Part shown: positions 1 to 9,721 of the stretch, one piece after another
Layout: each line of letters starts with the position of its first letter
How positions within the stretch are numbered: position 1 is the first letter of the stretch
Assembly: GCA_910588895.1 (NCBI GenBank)
Contig: CAJUSS010000012.1
Span: 1 to 40,728 of the forward strand
DNA: 40,728 nucleotides
Source: an uncultured Lachnospiraceae bacterium
Lineage (GTDB): Bacteria; Bacillota; Clostridia; Lachnospirales; Lachnospiraceae
Direction: 5' to 3'
Made by a program: the position numbers and the translations under genes
Notes under the pieces: model-generated
Seen by the model: only the letters and a program-made list of their open reading frames with translations
Databases searched by the model: none
What the model was told of the DNA's origin: nothing

Positions 1-211
1 TAAGAAAGAGCAAGATCGGCATCCATATATCTTCTTTTCCAGTCTCATACAATGTATCAAAACGTATCACGATAAATAAAAGCAACAAGATACTCGCCGC
101 CAATATCACATAACGTATATTATCGTCTATAGTAAAAAGTCCAAAAAGCAATGACAGGAAAGCAAACACGGCTAACAGATACGCTTTCCCTATGATATCC
201 TGCAGTTTCAT
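1..211 (-). CDS. Membrane protein, N-terminal part (runs off window)
   Basis: An open frame starts at ATG 211 behind a strong GGAGGGGAGGAG ribosome site and continues past the left edge, so only about 70 residues are visible. They begin MKLQDIIGKAYLLAVFAF and contain two hydrophobic stretches (about residues 8-25 and 32-48), then a charged segment (RFDTLYETGKED) and another hydrophobic start. The family cannot be told from this piece. It is co-directional with the polysaccharide operon and 73 bases after the preceding acyltransferase, so a role in surface-glycan assembly (polymerase, ligase or anchoring) is only inference from position. Confidence 0.6.
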   Translation of the reverse strand, partial: MKLQDIIGKAYLLAVFAFLSLLFGLFTIDDNIRYVILAASILLLLFIVIRFDTLYETGKEDIWMPILLFL

Positions 212-284
212 GATCTCCTCCCCTCCATCCTTTACTTGGCTTCCTGTGAAAAAACATTTCTCCTAAGTATTTTTAATGTTAAGG

Positions 285-1323
285 TCAATAGTCTCCATAT
301 AAAGATCGATATACCGGTCTACACCACCGCTTCAAAAAATAATGCGCTATATGACTGCACAAAAGCACAGCGCCCACTACCCCTATCCAGAAATAGATCT
401 TCTGCGCATCCCCAACCGGTCTTATGAAATTTCCAACCACAGTCGCGACCATATGGATCAACGGATAATGGATACAGAAAATGATATACTCCGCATCAAA
501 TTGCCCTTTATAAAGAAATTCTTTTTGCGGGATAAAATAAGATATCCCAAGTAAAGCGATCGGAGCCAAGACCCAGCCCAGATATTTAAAATGGTCATAT
601 ACTGTATAACTCTCTCTTTTTAACAAAATACAGGAGCCTATCCAAAAAAAGAATATACCAACCACTGCGTACCCCCCCCCCGCCCAATTTTTTCCATTTA
701 TCATCTCTTACCACATCTGGCGCATAGATCGCCATCCAGATCCCTGACAGATATTCCGGAGCCCAATAGGGAAGACTGGCGTAGGGTATATCTCCATAGT
801 ATCCTACATTGATCAAAATGATCATACTGATCGCTAAAAGACTGACATATCTAAACTTTTTGACCAACATCAATAATACTGGCGTGATAAAAACAAATTG
901 TATCAAGACCAGCAGATACCATAAGGGCGGGTCCCTCCATCCTTTATAGATAAATTTAAAGGTCTCTTTTATACCAGATGGAAAATATGTCTCGTCGATA
1001 AATCTTATCCCTAACCTATTTCGGTCCAAACGACCTAAGATGTCATATACGTTTATCATGATAAACTGCCAGAGTATGTAAGGGATCGCGATCTTCTTGA
1101 TCCGGGATATGATCTTGCGTTCCATATTTTCGCTCGAATATCCTATCGTAAAAAAGTATGCCGACAAAAAGAAATACAACGGTAAGCCGATCCCGGCTAT
1201 GCTGGTCACAGCCATTTGTATCGGTATATCTCCAGAGACATCATCTAATAGATAACTGCTATGTAATAATACCATACCTACGATCCCATAATATTTGATC
1301 GCATCGATCCTGCTATCTCGCAA
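285..1323 (-). pseudogene. Acyltransferase family 3, out of frame at a G10 tract
   Basis: Two overlapping frames together encode one integral-membrane O-acyltransferase (Acyltransf_3). The first part starts at TTG 1323 (MRDSRIDAIKYYGIVG), 5 bases after GGAGGAGGGAGG, and carries the usual RIDxIK start and the LHSS histidine. It reads through WKKLGGGG and then falls into a wrong frame, ending at 595. The second part resumes as YAVVGIFFFWIG and continues to the conserved IHYPL histidine region, ending at 285. With one G fewer in the tract at 672-681 the whole reads as a single 345-codon protein, the normal length for the family. Known role: adds acetyl or similar groups to surface polysaccharide. 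The defect could be phase variation, a true mutation or a sequencing error. Confidence 0.85.
672..681 (-). repeat. Poly-G tract (10 G on coding strand) inside acyltransferase gene
   Basis: Ten consecutive C on the plus strand are ten G on the coding strand, directly after GGGC. Nine G would join the two acyltransferase frames; ten shift translation to an early stop. Long G runs of this kind are slippage-prone contingency tracts in known phase-variable surface genes; that this one is used that way is inference. Confidence 0.9.
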
Positions 1324-2497
1324 AACATCCTCCCTCCTCCCCAAGCATTTTATGCTCCATCCCCGTCCTATCCTCCTCCGGTCGGTCTATATGCTTTTCG
1401 CGGCCTTTATCCCAACATGCACTTGCTGCGATGAGCACTGGAAAAATAGCTGTTGGCGAAAATATCACATTTTCCGCTAGCGCAAAGATCGAGTACACGA
1501 TAAAGCAGATATTTTCTCTATAAGAACATTTTTTCGAAGCTTTTATAAATATAAACGATATGATCATAAGATAGATGATCCCATATTGGATCATGATCAT
1601 ATGATACGCATTGTCCACCACTAATCTTAATGCATTGTCCGTTCCTGCATTGATCCAATGATAAAATCTCAGTGGGGACCTTCCTAAAAATGTCGTCCCA
1701 TATATGCGAAATGCCGCGATGCCTAACGATAGCCTTCCAGAACAGAACTGATCGGCCAGAGCAAACAAACCTGTTCCATTTAGCCTTAATATCAAAACAC
1801 TGCAGATGCAGATCGATAAAAAACTATATCCTCCAGCTCTTTGTACAAAACGCTCACATTTTTTGTACCGTTCTATATATTTGAGAAATAGGATGCCTGG
1901 CACGATCAATAACGCCTCTGATCGTGTGCATAGATAAAAGAAGACCGTTCCGAAAGCCACTAATATAGCATTAAATATCGATATGGTCCTTTTTGTATCC
2001 ATACATCGGGATAACAAGACCCAGTAGATCCAATATCTAGCCGCTTCATTCGCGCCAATAAAATTCATATCATACTTTGTTATACCGTTATAGCTGATAG
2101 TCCCTAACATATCAGGAGATCCAACAACCTGGATGATGAAGACAGACATAGAGATCAGCAAAAAAACGGACATGGATCTATATGCGACCACCAAAATACT
2201 TTTCGTATCTGTCTCTTTTACCAAAGCGATAAGGACAGTGAGGTATAATATCCATTTGCTCTCTGTAACGTACGATGTATACCCTCCTATCATAACAAGG
2301 AAAATGCAGAGAAGCAATTCAGCGACAGCATATTTTTTCCTTATAGCTATCCCAAATGCTATCATCGCACTGACACTCAAGACAGCTGGTCTAACTAAAA
2401 AATATATGCCTGAAAAAACCTTTAGATCGCCCCACCAGTTATTGACCATCATCAATACAAATAAACATCCATATGTCTTTTTGGAGTCCATCATCAT
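1313..2497 (-). CDS. Wzy-like polysaccharide polymerase
   Basis: A 394-residue protein with about ten hydrophobic segments spread over its length. It has a large loop at about residues 250-310 containing CSGRLSLGIAAFRIYG and VDNAYHMIMIQYGIIY; the G-R plus D-N-x-Y-x-x-x-x-x-Y-G layout is typical of O-antigen/capsule polymerases that join repeat units on the outer face of the membrane. Family sequences are very divergent, so the call rests on topology and context: flippase, glycosyltransferases and acyltransferases flank it. Starts at ATG 2497 after GTAGGTG. Its last codons overlap the ribosome site and start of the downstream acyltransferase, suggesting translational coupling. Confidence 0.7.
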   Translation of the reverse strand: MMMDSKKTYGCLFVLMMVNNWWGDLKVFSGIYFLVRPAVLSVSAMIAFGIAIRKKYAVAELLLCIFLVMIGGYTSYVTESKWILYLTVLIALVKETDTKSILVVAYRSMSVFLLISMSVFIIQVVGSPDMLGTISYNGITKYDMNFIGANEAARYWIYWVLLSRCMDTKRTISIFNAILVAFGTVFFYLCTRSEALLIVPGILFLKYIERYKKCERFVQRAGGYSFLSICICSVLILRLNGTGLFALADQFCSGRLSLGIAAFRIYGTTFLGRSPLRFYHWINAGTDNALRLVVDNAYHMIMIQYGIIYLMIISFIFIKASKKCSYRENICFIVYSIFALAENVIFSPTAIFPVLIAASACWDKGREKHIDRPEEDRTGMEHKMLGEEGGCFAR

Positions 2498-2504
2498 ACG
2501 GCAC

Positions 2505-3380
2505 CTACTCTCGAGATCGCTTTATCCCATCGATCAATCTTAATGCGTCTCCACCATCGATCTTTCTGGCGAACAGTCTTTTGCATCCCATTAGATAGTT
2601 CAAGTCCTTTAGATGATATTGGTTCTTTTCATCCTCCCATGTCATCACCCTCATAGATGATCTGTATTCATCCTCCACATCATAGACCTTTTTATAAAAA
2701 ACCGAATTGAAGACGATCGTATGGATAAATACCTCATCTCCACAAAAAGAATGTCGGTATATCCTGGATACCTCTTCTTTTTTAGATAAGATATATCTTG
2801 CCAGATCATGGGTCAAGCTCCAATTTGCATTCCCCTTTTTAAATGCGATCCCATATCTTTTGGTCAGATCCACATGTAACATTTTCTGGATATACACGCA
2901 TCCGAAGTTGATCTTATTAAGGATCTTTTGAAAAAAAGTATTATTCCGTGCGTATTCATTAAAAATGTGATAGTATCTTACTCGATCCATATATTTTTGA
3001 TCTTCATGGTCAAATCCTATAAACTCATATCCCTGGTGCTCATCAAAAAATCGATGGATATAGTCCTGGGTCTTTAATGGGAACTCCACACCGACCATAA
3101 AATGATAATACGCGTGGTTTCCTGCCCCGGTCGCTCTTTCTAACAGCATCAATATACATTTGATCTGCGAAAACCCGCCCCAACGGACATCCATGCGCTC
3201 TGTGATGCAGATACGCGCTTTTTTGATCGAAGCACATATATCCTCTGGATCAAAGTCTCTTGCTTTCTTGTCCACATGCAAAAAAAGGTCATTACGCTCA
3301 TCATCCAAATCCTTTAGGAGCTCCTTTAAAATAGAGAACTTATGATGCGCCATGATCATATAGGCATGTCGTCCTCCCAT
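2505..3380 (-). CDS. Core-2/I-branching-type beta-GlcNAc transferase (GT14-like)
   Basis: A 291-residue protein opening with HAYMIMAHHKFSILKELL, followed by LFLHVDKKA, RMDVRWGGFSQIKC, YHFMVGVEFPLKTQDYIHRF and later NANWSLTH and FCGDEVFIHTIVFNS. This order (AHxxF, HxDxK, V-x-W-G, S-G/E-x-P-L, G-x-x-W, D-E-x-F) is that of the Branch/GT14 family, which transfers sugars to glycans; bacterial members occur in capsule loci. No signal peptide or membrane segment is evident, so it should act at the cytoplasmic face. It starts at ATG 3380 after AGGAGGAAAAGGG inside the last codons of the flippase gene, so the two are likely coupled. The acceptor and sugar cannot be told. Confidence 0.75.
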   Translation of the reverse strand: MGGRHAYMIMAHHKFSILKELLKDLDDERNDLFLHVDKKARDFDPEDICASIKKARICITERMDVRWGGFSQIKCILMLLERATGAGNHAYYHFMVGVEFPLKTQDYIHRFFDEHQGYEFIGFDHEDQKYMDRVRYYHIFNEYARNNTFFQKILNKINFGCVYIQKMLHVDLTKRYGIAFKKGNANWSLTHDLARYILSKKEEVSRIYRHSFCGDEVFIHTIVFNSVFYKKVYDVEDEYRSSMRVMTWEDEKNQYHLKDLNYLMGCKRLFARKIDGGDALRLIDGIKRSRE

Positions 3381-4927
3381 CTATCCCTTTTCCTCCTCCG
3401 ACCGAACAGTGTTTTTATAAATCGCTCTGCATCCTTGTATACCGAAAGCCTCCCATAGGCCAAAAAAAAGATAAGATTTGGAACAAAAACACATACTACG
3501 CCACGAAAAAAAAGCGCATATATCGGCTTAAGATCGACCATCGCACATAAAGTCAAGCTCACTGCTCCAGCCATGATCGTGACCACCATATAGAACATAT
3601 TGATCCTGATATGCCCGAAAAATCGATAGGATACAAAATAGCGATCATACAAGATATATGCCTTCCAAAAAAAGTTAAACACAAATATCGTGATCACTGT
3701 TGCGAGCAGGACCCCGGCCACACCGAAGAGATAGCCTAAAACAATGTTCAACAGTAGATTACAGACTGCTTCACACATCGTGCGTTTACGATTCTCCCAC
3801 CACAGGCCGACCGCCCCGGAATATGCGTCTATGATATCTCCCACACATAGCCCGAAAAAATACACTGAAAAAAGGATGACCATATAAAATGGGAACATAT
3901 TTTCTTTATGGACCCACAATTCCATAAATGGCTGATATAGGCATAGCAGACAGATCGAACACCACCCAGCTACCCACATATAGATAAAAGAAAAGCGTCC
4001 GATATCCTTGTGGTTCTTTTCTTCTGTATCCATCGCGATACTGTTCCCGATCCCGGCCCTCATCGCAGTTACTCCGATCACCAAAAGTGCCGAAAGGTTA
4101 CTCATGATGTAATAATAATTTCCATATATCGCTACTGCCCTCAGACCGATAAATGAGGAGATGATGATGCTGTCAAAGGCATTCCTGGTAAGTCCACAAA
4201 ACTTGCTGATGACGATCCCAGACACCTTTTCCTTGATATCTCCCTTTATCTGCTGTGGGAGTGCTCCTTGTGGGATATATCTCGGAAAATACTCTTTTGA
4301 CAAAAAATAAACCACAGTATTATCCAATATACTGATGATCGGAACGACCGCATAGTATAGATAATAATCCCTGAACATTGATAAGATGATGATCTGCACC
4401 ACATATCCCGCGATCAAAAGAGCAGAATGGATCTTACTCAGGATATCTTCCCGCTGAAATGCCGAAAAGAGCACATTTCTATAGGCACACATCAGATAAC
4501 TGATGCTGGCATTTAAGAGATATAGCAGATACAAAAGATGGATGTTGATATCTGCAGGGACATCTCCATTGATCAATAAACCGAGAAATGGTGATAGGAG
4601 CAGCCCCGCCCCCAAGATCACAAGGCCTATGATCTTATAGATCTTCCTAAATGCTCCGAGCAGCGCGCATATCACTTCTGTATCATCGTTTGCTATAGGC
4701 GCATACATACAATATGCTACTGCCGACCCGATACCTAACTCCGCCATGTTCAGGACCTGGAGTATGGATGTGAACAAACTGCCCAGACCGAGATATCCTG
4801 CCCCTAATCGCTCGATGATCATCGATCGGATCACAAAGGGGCCTAATAGAGTCACGGCACGGCCGCTCATCCCCCACACCAGATTTCGGATCGTATTTTT
4901 CTTCCGCTCCAAACGCATGGCCATCAT
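3356..4927 (-). CDS. Wzx-like polysaccharide flippase (MOP superfamily)
   Basis: A 523-residue integral membrane protein with about 12-14 hydrophobic helices from residue 15 to 500. The start (KKNTIRNLVWGMSGRAVTLL, then FVIRSMIIERLGAGYLGLGS) is characteristic of Gram-positive oligosaccharide exporters of the PST/MOP family, with a charged N-terminus followed by a first helix pair. Its role would be to flip lipid-linked repeat units across the membrane before polymerisation by the Wzy-like protein two genes downstream. ATG 4927 overlaps the stop of the upstream 2-epimerase gene by ATGA, showing tight coupling. Confidence 0.88.
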   Translation of the reverse strand: MMAMRLERKKNTIRNLVWGMSGRAVTLLGPFVIRSMIIERLGAGYLGLGSLFTSILQVLNMAELGIGSAVAYCMYAPIANDDTEVICALLGAFRKIYKIIGLVILGAGLLLSPFLGLLINGDVPADINIHLLYLLYLLNASISYLMCAYRNVLFSAFQREDILSKIHSALLIAGYVVQIIILSMFRDYYLYYAVVPIISILDNTVVYFLSKEYFPRYIPQGALPQQIKGDIKEKVSGIVISKFCGLTRNAFDSIIISSFIGLRAVAIYGNYYYIMSNLSALLVIGVTAMRAGIGNSIAMDTEEKNHKDIGRFSFIYMWVAGWCSICLLCLYQPFMELWVHKENMFPFYMVILFSVYFFGLCVGDIIDAYSGAVGLWWENRKRTMCEAVCNLLLNIVLGYLFGVAGVLLATVITIFVFNFFWKAYILYDRYFVSYRFFGHIRINMFYMVVTIMAGAVSLTLCAMVDLKPIYALFFRGVVCVFVPNLIFFLAYGRLSVYKDAERFIKTLFGRRRKRDRWEDDMPI

Positions 4928-6033
4928 ATCCCTTTCAAAAGTTCATGCTCAAGGATATCCGCGATCCTGGCGCAAGCGTGGCCATCTCCATAAGGATTAT
5001 CCGTTTTAGCCATAATGTCGTAGGCCTCCTTGTCATCCAATAATATCTTGAGCTCCCTATGTATGACCTCTTCGTCCGTACCCACGAGCTTCAATGTTCC
5101 TGCTTCCACCCCTTCCGGACGTTCTGTCGTGTCCCGCATCACTAACACCGGTTTCCCTAAGGATGGGGCCTCCTCTTGTATCCCGCCAGAATCTGTTAAT
5201 ATCAGATAAGATCTTGCCATCAGATTATGACATTCGATCACATCGACCGGTTCGATGATATGGACACGTTCAAGATCCCCTAATTCCTCCTCTGCTATCC
5301 TACGGATAGTCGGGTTCATATGGATCGGATATAATGCTTTTACATCTGGGTATTCTCTTACGATCCTATGGATCGCTCTGAACATATGATGCATAGGGCC
5401 GCCAAGATTTTCTCTACGGTGAGCCGTGATAAAGATCAATCTGCTCCCCAAAGCCCAATCTAGCTCTGGATGGGCGAATCCTTTTTGTACAGTTGTCCTC
5501 AATGCATCGATGACCGTATTGCCCGTGACCCAGACCTTAGCCCCATCCTTTCTTTCCCGCAATAGATTTTCCCGGCTCCTTTCTGTAGGAGCAAAATCAT
5601 ATCGGCTCATGATCGATACCGCTTGTCGGTTAAACTCTTCCGGATATGGGCTATAGATATCATATGTCCGGAGTCCAGCTTCCACATGTCCCACCGGTAT
5701 CTGTAAATAGAAGCATGCCAATGCCGTTGCAAATGTAGTGGACGTATCTCCATGGACAAGGACCACATCCGGACGTAACCTTTCCAGGATCTCTCTTATC
5801 TTGTTCAATATCGCGTCCGTGATATCGAATAGCGTCTGCCCGTTTTTCATGATCGCCAGGTCATGATCTGGTACGACCGCAAATGTCTCTAACACTTGAT
5901 CCAACATCTGTCGATGCTGGCCAGTAACGCAAACGATCGTCTCAAGACCGGGCCTACTCTTTAGTTCATTGACCAAGGGACACATCTTGATCGCCTCTGG
6001 CCGCGTCCCAAAGACTACCATCACCTTTTTCAT
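4924..6033 (-). CDS. mnaA: UDP-N-acetylglucosamine 2-epimerase (non-hydrolysing)
   Basis: A 369-residue cytoplasmic enzyme interconverting UDP-GlcNAc and UDP-ManNAc. Family motifs are all present in order: FGTRPEAIKMCPL at the N-terminus, LVHGDTSTTFA near residue 95, GHVEAGLRT, NRQAVSIMSRYDFAPTE, TAHRRENLG near 205, TDSGGIQEEAPSLGKPVLV near 285 and TTERPEGVEAGT. Length is typical. Start ATG 6033 follows AGAGGAGG. UDP-ManNAc is the donor used by WecG/TagA enzymes, and such a gene lies at 18.6-19.3 kb in the same operon, so the two likely supply and use ManNAc for the lipid-linked start of the polymer. The symbol wecB is used for the same enzyme in enterobacteria. Confidence 0.95.
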   Translation of the reverse strand: MKKVMVVFGTRPEAIKMCPLVNELKSRPGLETIVCVTGQHRQMLDQVLETFAVVPDHDLAIMKNGQTLFDITDAILNKIREILERLRPDVVLVHGDTSTTFATALACFYLQIPVGHVEAGLRTYDIYSPYPEEFNRQAVSIMSRYDFAPTERSRENLLRERKDGAKVWVTGNTVIDALRTTVQKGFAHPELDWALGSRLIFITAHRRENLGGPMHHMFRAIHRIVREYPDVKALYPIHMNPTIRRIAEEELGDLERVHIIEPVDVIECHNLMARSYLILTDSGGIQEEAPSLGKPVLVMRDTTERPEGVEAGTLKLVGTDEEVIHRELKILLDDKEAYDIMAKTDNPYGDGHACARIADILEHELLKGI

Positions 6034-6056
6034 AGCCGCCTCCTCTTTACACTCCC

Positions 6057-7163
6057 CTAGATATTTTCCGTGATATAGCGCTCGGAATCTTGGAGCAGCT
6101 CTTTAAACCTTGGCGGAACGGTCAGATAACTGATCGGCCTGTAGCTGCTAAGATCGATATTGCCTGGATATAACACCCGCTCCCTTTTATCGATGATCTC
6201 TAACAGATCTTCAATACGGTCATCTGCTCTTACCTCTCTACCCAAAAACCAAAATTCTTTTTGGAATATATAGGAAAACGCCACCCCATGAAAAGACTCC
6301 ACCAATGCATATGCACACCCGTCCATCAATCCTAAAAAAGCCAGTGGGCCTGCTTGTTCGAAGATCCGAAAGCCATACTTAGCCTCCCTCCCATCTACCC
6401 ACCGAGAAGCATTGATAACATATACAGGAAGGTTTGTCTCTGCTGAAAATCTTAATACTGTCCGGTTTTTTTCCTCATCCGCATAATTATATGAGTAATA
6501 GAATATGAATCTTTCTTTGGGGATCATCTTCTTATCGACGAGACCCCTCCACTGCTCTTTGCTAAGCAATAAGGTCGGATCCAGACATACCTTTACATCT
6601 TTACCTAACTCTGCTTTGAATTTCTCCGCTGCACTGCCTTCTCTTACCGAAACAGCAGCATATCGGTCATATCCAAATCCTCTTTCGACCATATCGGCCA
6701 GACGCCCGCCTTTTTGATCTCCCAGACTCGCTGCATACGATACACATCTCGACTTTATACACCATGAAAGGAAAAAGGCCTCATCAAAATCCCGCATATA
6801 CACATTCCAGATCTGATCGCTCCCGCATACGATCGCTTCATATTTCCCATCGATCGTCCTTAGTCCATCTATTGAGCTATATCTTTGTTCGGTCAGCCTT
6901 AGTCGTTCTTGTCTAAACTGTTGATAATCTCTTTTTTGTTTTATCAGGTCCTTATACCGTATGATCTGTCCAAAGAACATCTTTGGTGAGCTTATATAAC
7001 CAGGATGAAAGATACGATACATTTTTTCGGAGATGGGCGTTGTAAAGTCGATGATCTCTACATCATACCCCCTGTCCTGTAATACTGTCTGGAGTGCATA
7101 AGCTTGCAATAGAGAGCCGCAATTATCGGATGCGCTCAACGTTAATATCCCGATCTTTTTCAT
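6057..7163 (-). CDS. Polysaccharide pyruvyl transferase family protein
   Basis: A 368-residue protein with the hallmarks of the family that transfers ketal-linked pyruvate from phosphoenolpyruvate to sugars: an N-terminal SDNCGSLLQAYALQ nucleotide-binding-like loop, YEAIVCGSDQIWN near residue 112, SYAASLG, VREGSAAEKFK, CLDPTLLL and ALVESFHGVAFS near 285. No membrane segments. Pyruvylation adds negative charge and can create attachment sites for SLH-type proteins. ATG 7163 overlaps the stop of the upstream acyltransferase by ATGA. The acceptor sugar is unknown; some relatives in exopolysaccharide loci have not been shown to use pyruvate. Confidence 0.85.
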   Translation of the reverse strand: MKKIGILTLSASDNCGSLLQAYALQTVLQDRGYDVEIIDFTTPISEKMYRIFHPGYISSPKMFFGQIIRYKDLIKQKRDYQQFRQERLRLTEQRYSSIDGLRTIDGKYEAIVCGSDQIWNVYMRDFDEAFFLSWCIKSRCVSYAASLGDQKGGRLADMVERGFGYDRYAAVSVREGSAAEKFKAELGKDVKVCLDPTLLLSKEQWRGLVDKKMIPKERFIFYYSYNYADEEKNRTVLRFSAETNLPVYVINASRWVDGREAKYGFRIFEQAGPLAFLGLMDGCAYALVESFHGVAFSYIFQKEFWFLGREVRADDRIEDLLEIIDKRERVLYPGNIDLSSYRPISYLTVPPRFKELLQDSERYITENI

Positions 7164-8233
7164 TTGTTATCCTTCTCCTGTAAGATATCCATCCATCTTT
7201 CAACTATCCTTTCCACTAAATGCTGTCTCATCAGATCGACCACTGCCCCGACCAGAAAGACCGCCGCTGTCGCGGATAAGATATGCAGGATCAAAAATGG
7301 AGAAGCAGCATGTGTGCCATTTTTAAAAATATGACCCCATATATATCCGGCCAATATCGAATCATGTAACAAATAGATCCCTAATGTTGTTGACGCGACC
7401 TTACCGATCATCTTCCAGTGTGGCAGTCGCATATCAAGGAATATACAGAACAAACTAACGCTGAGCACATACATCGGAGTCGTGTTCGGCCGCCAGAGAT
7501 ATGCCGGTTCTGTTGTTCCCAGCCATGCAAAAAATCCGTTAAAATGCTTTATGATCAAGATCGAGCTAAAGATCAGTGCAAGAGTGATCAGAAATACCTT
7601 TTTCCATGACTTGATCGGTCCGATACATGGATGACCATGCAGTCTTATATATCCTCCCGTAAACCATATGATCATCAGCCACACTGCCCTTGTATAGTAT
7701 AATGACCCTTCTGTATCATTACGAAATACACCTAAGACTGTAGGGAGGACTGACCATAATACCAAACATATAGCCAGGAATTTTATGTAGTCACGTTTCG
7801 ATATACTTTTAGCAAACTGCTTCATAAATGGGCTCAAGATATAGATGATGACATACGCTGTCACAAACCACCATTTCCCTTGCCATACCGGGAGAAGCTG
7901 GAGGATAAAGGCCTTTTTTCCCGTCCACTGTAAAATTCCTATCCTATATGCGATCAACATCACCGCTACGTTATACATTTCAACCTGTATCCAGAGCAGG
8001 ATCAGTTTCCGCAGCTTAAAGCAACTTTCCACCATAAAATATCCGGTGATCAGCATAAAGCAGTTTACCCCAAGCTCTCCAAACATCCAGAACATCTTGA
8101 TGATATAGCCGTTGATCAAAGGCATATCATCCGTAAAGCCTCCCTTATAGGCATAATGAAAGGAAATGATCAGCAGCATACAGATGATCCGCAATGCTTC
8201 TATATCCGTCTGCCGCTCGGTCCCTTTCTCCAT
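7160..8233 (-). CDS. Acyltransferase family 3, intact
   Basis: A 357-residue membrane protein with about ten helices. It opens ERQTDIEALRIICMLLIISFHY, giving the conserved arginine and the H of the first helix, then GVNCFMLITGYFMV (the N-x-F-x-x-x-S/T-G element), and near the C-terminus STTLGIYLLHDS with the conserved YLLH histidine. The family acetylates or otherwise acylates extracellular polysaccharides. It is the only one of three family members in this operon that is complete as read. The start at ATG 8233 lies inside the preceding GT-C gene (34-base overlap). Substrate unknown. Confidence 0.85.
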   Translation of the reverse strand: MEKGTERQTDIEALRIICMLLIISFHYAYKGGFTDDMPLINGYIIKMFWMFGELGVNCFMLITGYFMVESCFKLRKLILLWIQVEMYNVAVMLIAYRIGILQWTGKKAFILQLLPVWQGKWWFVTAYVIIYILSPFMKQFAKSISKRDYIKFLAICLVLWSVLPTVLGVFRNDTEGSLYYTRAVWLMIIWFTGGYIRLHGHPCIGPIKSWKKVFLITLALIFSSILIIKHFNGFFAWLGTTEPAYLWRPNTTPMYVLSVSLFCIFLDMRLPHWKMIGKVASTTLGIYLLHDSILAGYIWGHIFKNGTHAASPFLILHILSATAAVFLVGAVVDLMRQHLVERIVERWMDILQEKDNK

Positions 8234-9708
8234 TTTTCCGCCTTCCCGGAAAGCTCATCCATCCCCCAGACAGAACATAATAGCCAGACCGGCTGTATAC
8301 AGTATTTATATCTGCCCTCACACTCGATCAATAAAATGAGCAGCAAGCCTCCTGTTAAGATCGTTATGAGCCATAAAGCTTTCGTGTCCTTTTCTTTTAA
8401 TACGGCTATCGCCGCATATATCCCTCCGATCACGATCGTCGTCCAATATACATAGTCTACCGACCTTAACCTATCAAAAAACAGGCTGCATCGTTCTCTT
8501 TTGCTCATATCCCCTATACTGCCCATCGCATTGCCGATCATATGAAGATCGTCATGATATCCTCCCCGCAGTTTATAGCCAAGCAGCCATGGGATCCTTT
8601 TCACGGACCCTATCACATTCTTGATGGTAAGCTTCACCGCCGCCATGTTCGCCGCGTCAAAGTCAAACCCCTTCGCTGCGACCAGATCAAAATATTCTTT
8701 ATATCGCGCTGCATTATAGCCTCCGGCATTCCATGGATGCAAGGACACATAAAGATAGCAAGCAAGATTATCTATGTTGACTGTCGCCTGTAAGAGATGC
8801 TCCAAACGGCATACGATCAACGCTTTGACCGCCCAGCGGAAAAACAATGTCACTATGCCATAAAAAGCAAGCCTCCTTTTATCCGTCCAGCGATCCGATG
8901 GCCCCGATAGCATGACCAAAAAGGACGCGATCAGGATGATCATACACCAATCCTTAAAACACGCGCCTATGCCAGATATGGTCCCAGCCGCGACAAAATA
9001 GCCCATGGTCAAAACCCTGGATCTTTTATCATCTCCGTCCTTATCGATCTTTTCTTTTGCCTTAATGATGAGCAGCATCAAGGATAGCAGACAAATGATC
9101 GATACGTTTTCCTCGGAGATAAACACCAGATACACGATCTGGGCAGGCCATAACGCGTATAACAGGCCTGCGATATATCCCACTCGATCCGACACCAGAC
9201 ATCTGCCTATCTCGCAGATCGATATAGCAGCTATGACCGCGCAAAATATCTGGAATAAGATGATACGGTCTTGGTCCCTCAACCCTATCACATGTAATAA
9301 GGCCGGATAACAGAGCTTATGGGGGAACATCCGAAAATAAAATGTCTTATCCGGATAATTTTCAAATCCAGAAAGGATATCTGTATATCTTCCTGTAACA
9401 GCAGAATCCAAAATGATCCTATCGACCTCGCCGATCTGCCGCAGTGTGCCTCTCATCGCCATCCAATATAGAAAGCGCGGGATAAATGTACATATCCCGA
9501 TCAAAACATCACCGTACCTCTTCATAGCGATAAAATATCCATCTTGTTTGAAACCGGACAACCCAAAAACAAGTACTGAAAAAAGTAAGAAACACAGAAG
9601 GATACTCTTTTCCGGTATCCAGATAAAACATGCCGTCATCAGTAAAAACAACAGGATGATCGACCGTTCAGATGATCCTTTTAGCTTTGTGATCATATCG
9701 CCTACCAC
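8200..9708 (-). CDS. GT-C fold membrane glycosyltransferase (GT39/PMT-like)
   Basis: A protein of about 500 residues with 10-12 hydrophobic helices. After the first helices comes a luminal-type loop with EVDRIILDSAVTGRY, then YYP-like aromatic residues and later helices with ALWPAQIVYLVFISEE. Near the end LLLILLIECEGRYKYCIQPVW resembles the E-x-R-Y-x-x-x-x-x-P element of ArnT/PMT-type transferases. Such enzymes use polyprenyl-phosphate sugars on the outer face of the membrane. It lies 13 bases after a UbiA-type gene likely to make such a donor, which supports the call. The exact start is unsure: GTG 9708 or ATG 9696 (after GGTAGG). Confidence 0.65.
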   Translation of the reverse strand: MVGDMITKLKGSSERSIILLFLLMTACFIWIPEKSILLCFLLFSVLVFGLSGFKQDGYFIAMKRYGDVLIGICTFIPRFLYWMAMRGTLRQIGEVDRIILDSAVTGRYTDILSGFENYPDKTFYFRMFPHKLCYPALLHVIGLRDQDRIILFQIFCAVIAAISICEIGRCLVSDRVGYIAGLLYALWPAQIVYLVFISEENVSIICLLSLMLLIIKAKEKIDKDGDDKRSRVLTMGYFVAAGTISGIGACFKDWCMIILIASFLVMLSGPSDRWTDKRRLAFYGIVTLFFRWAVKALIVCRLEHLLQATVNIDNLACYLYVSLHPWNAGGYNAARYKEYFDLVAAKGFDFDAANMAAVKLTIKNVIGSVKRIPWLLGYKLRGGYHDDLHMIGNAMGSIGDMSKRERCSLFFDRLRSVDYVYWTTIVIGGIYAAIAVLKEKDTKALWLITILTGGLLLILLIECEGRYKYCIQPVWLLCSVWGMDELSGKAEKWRKGPSGRRI

Positions 9709-9721
9709 ACATTTTCCATTA

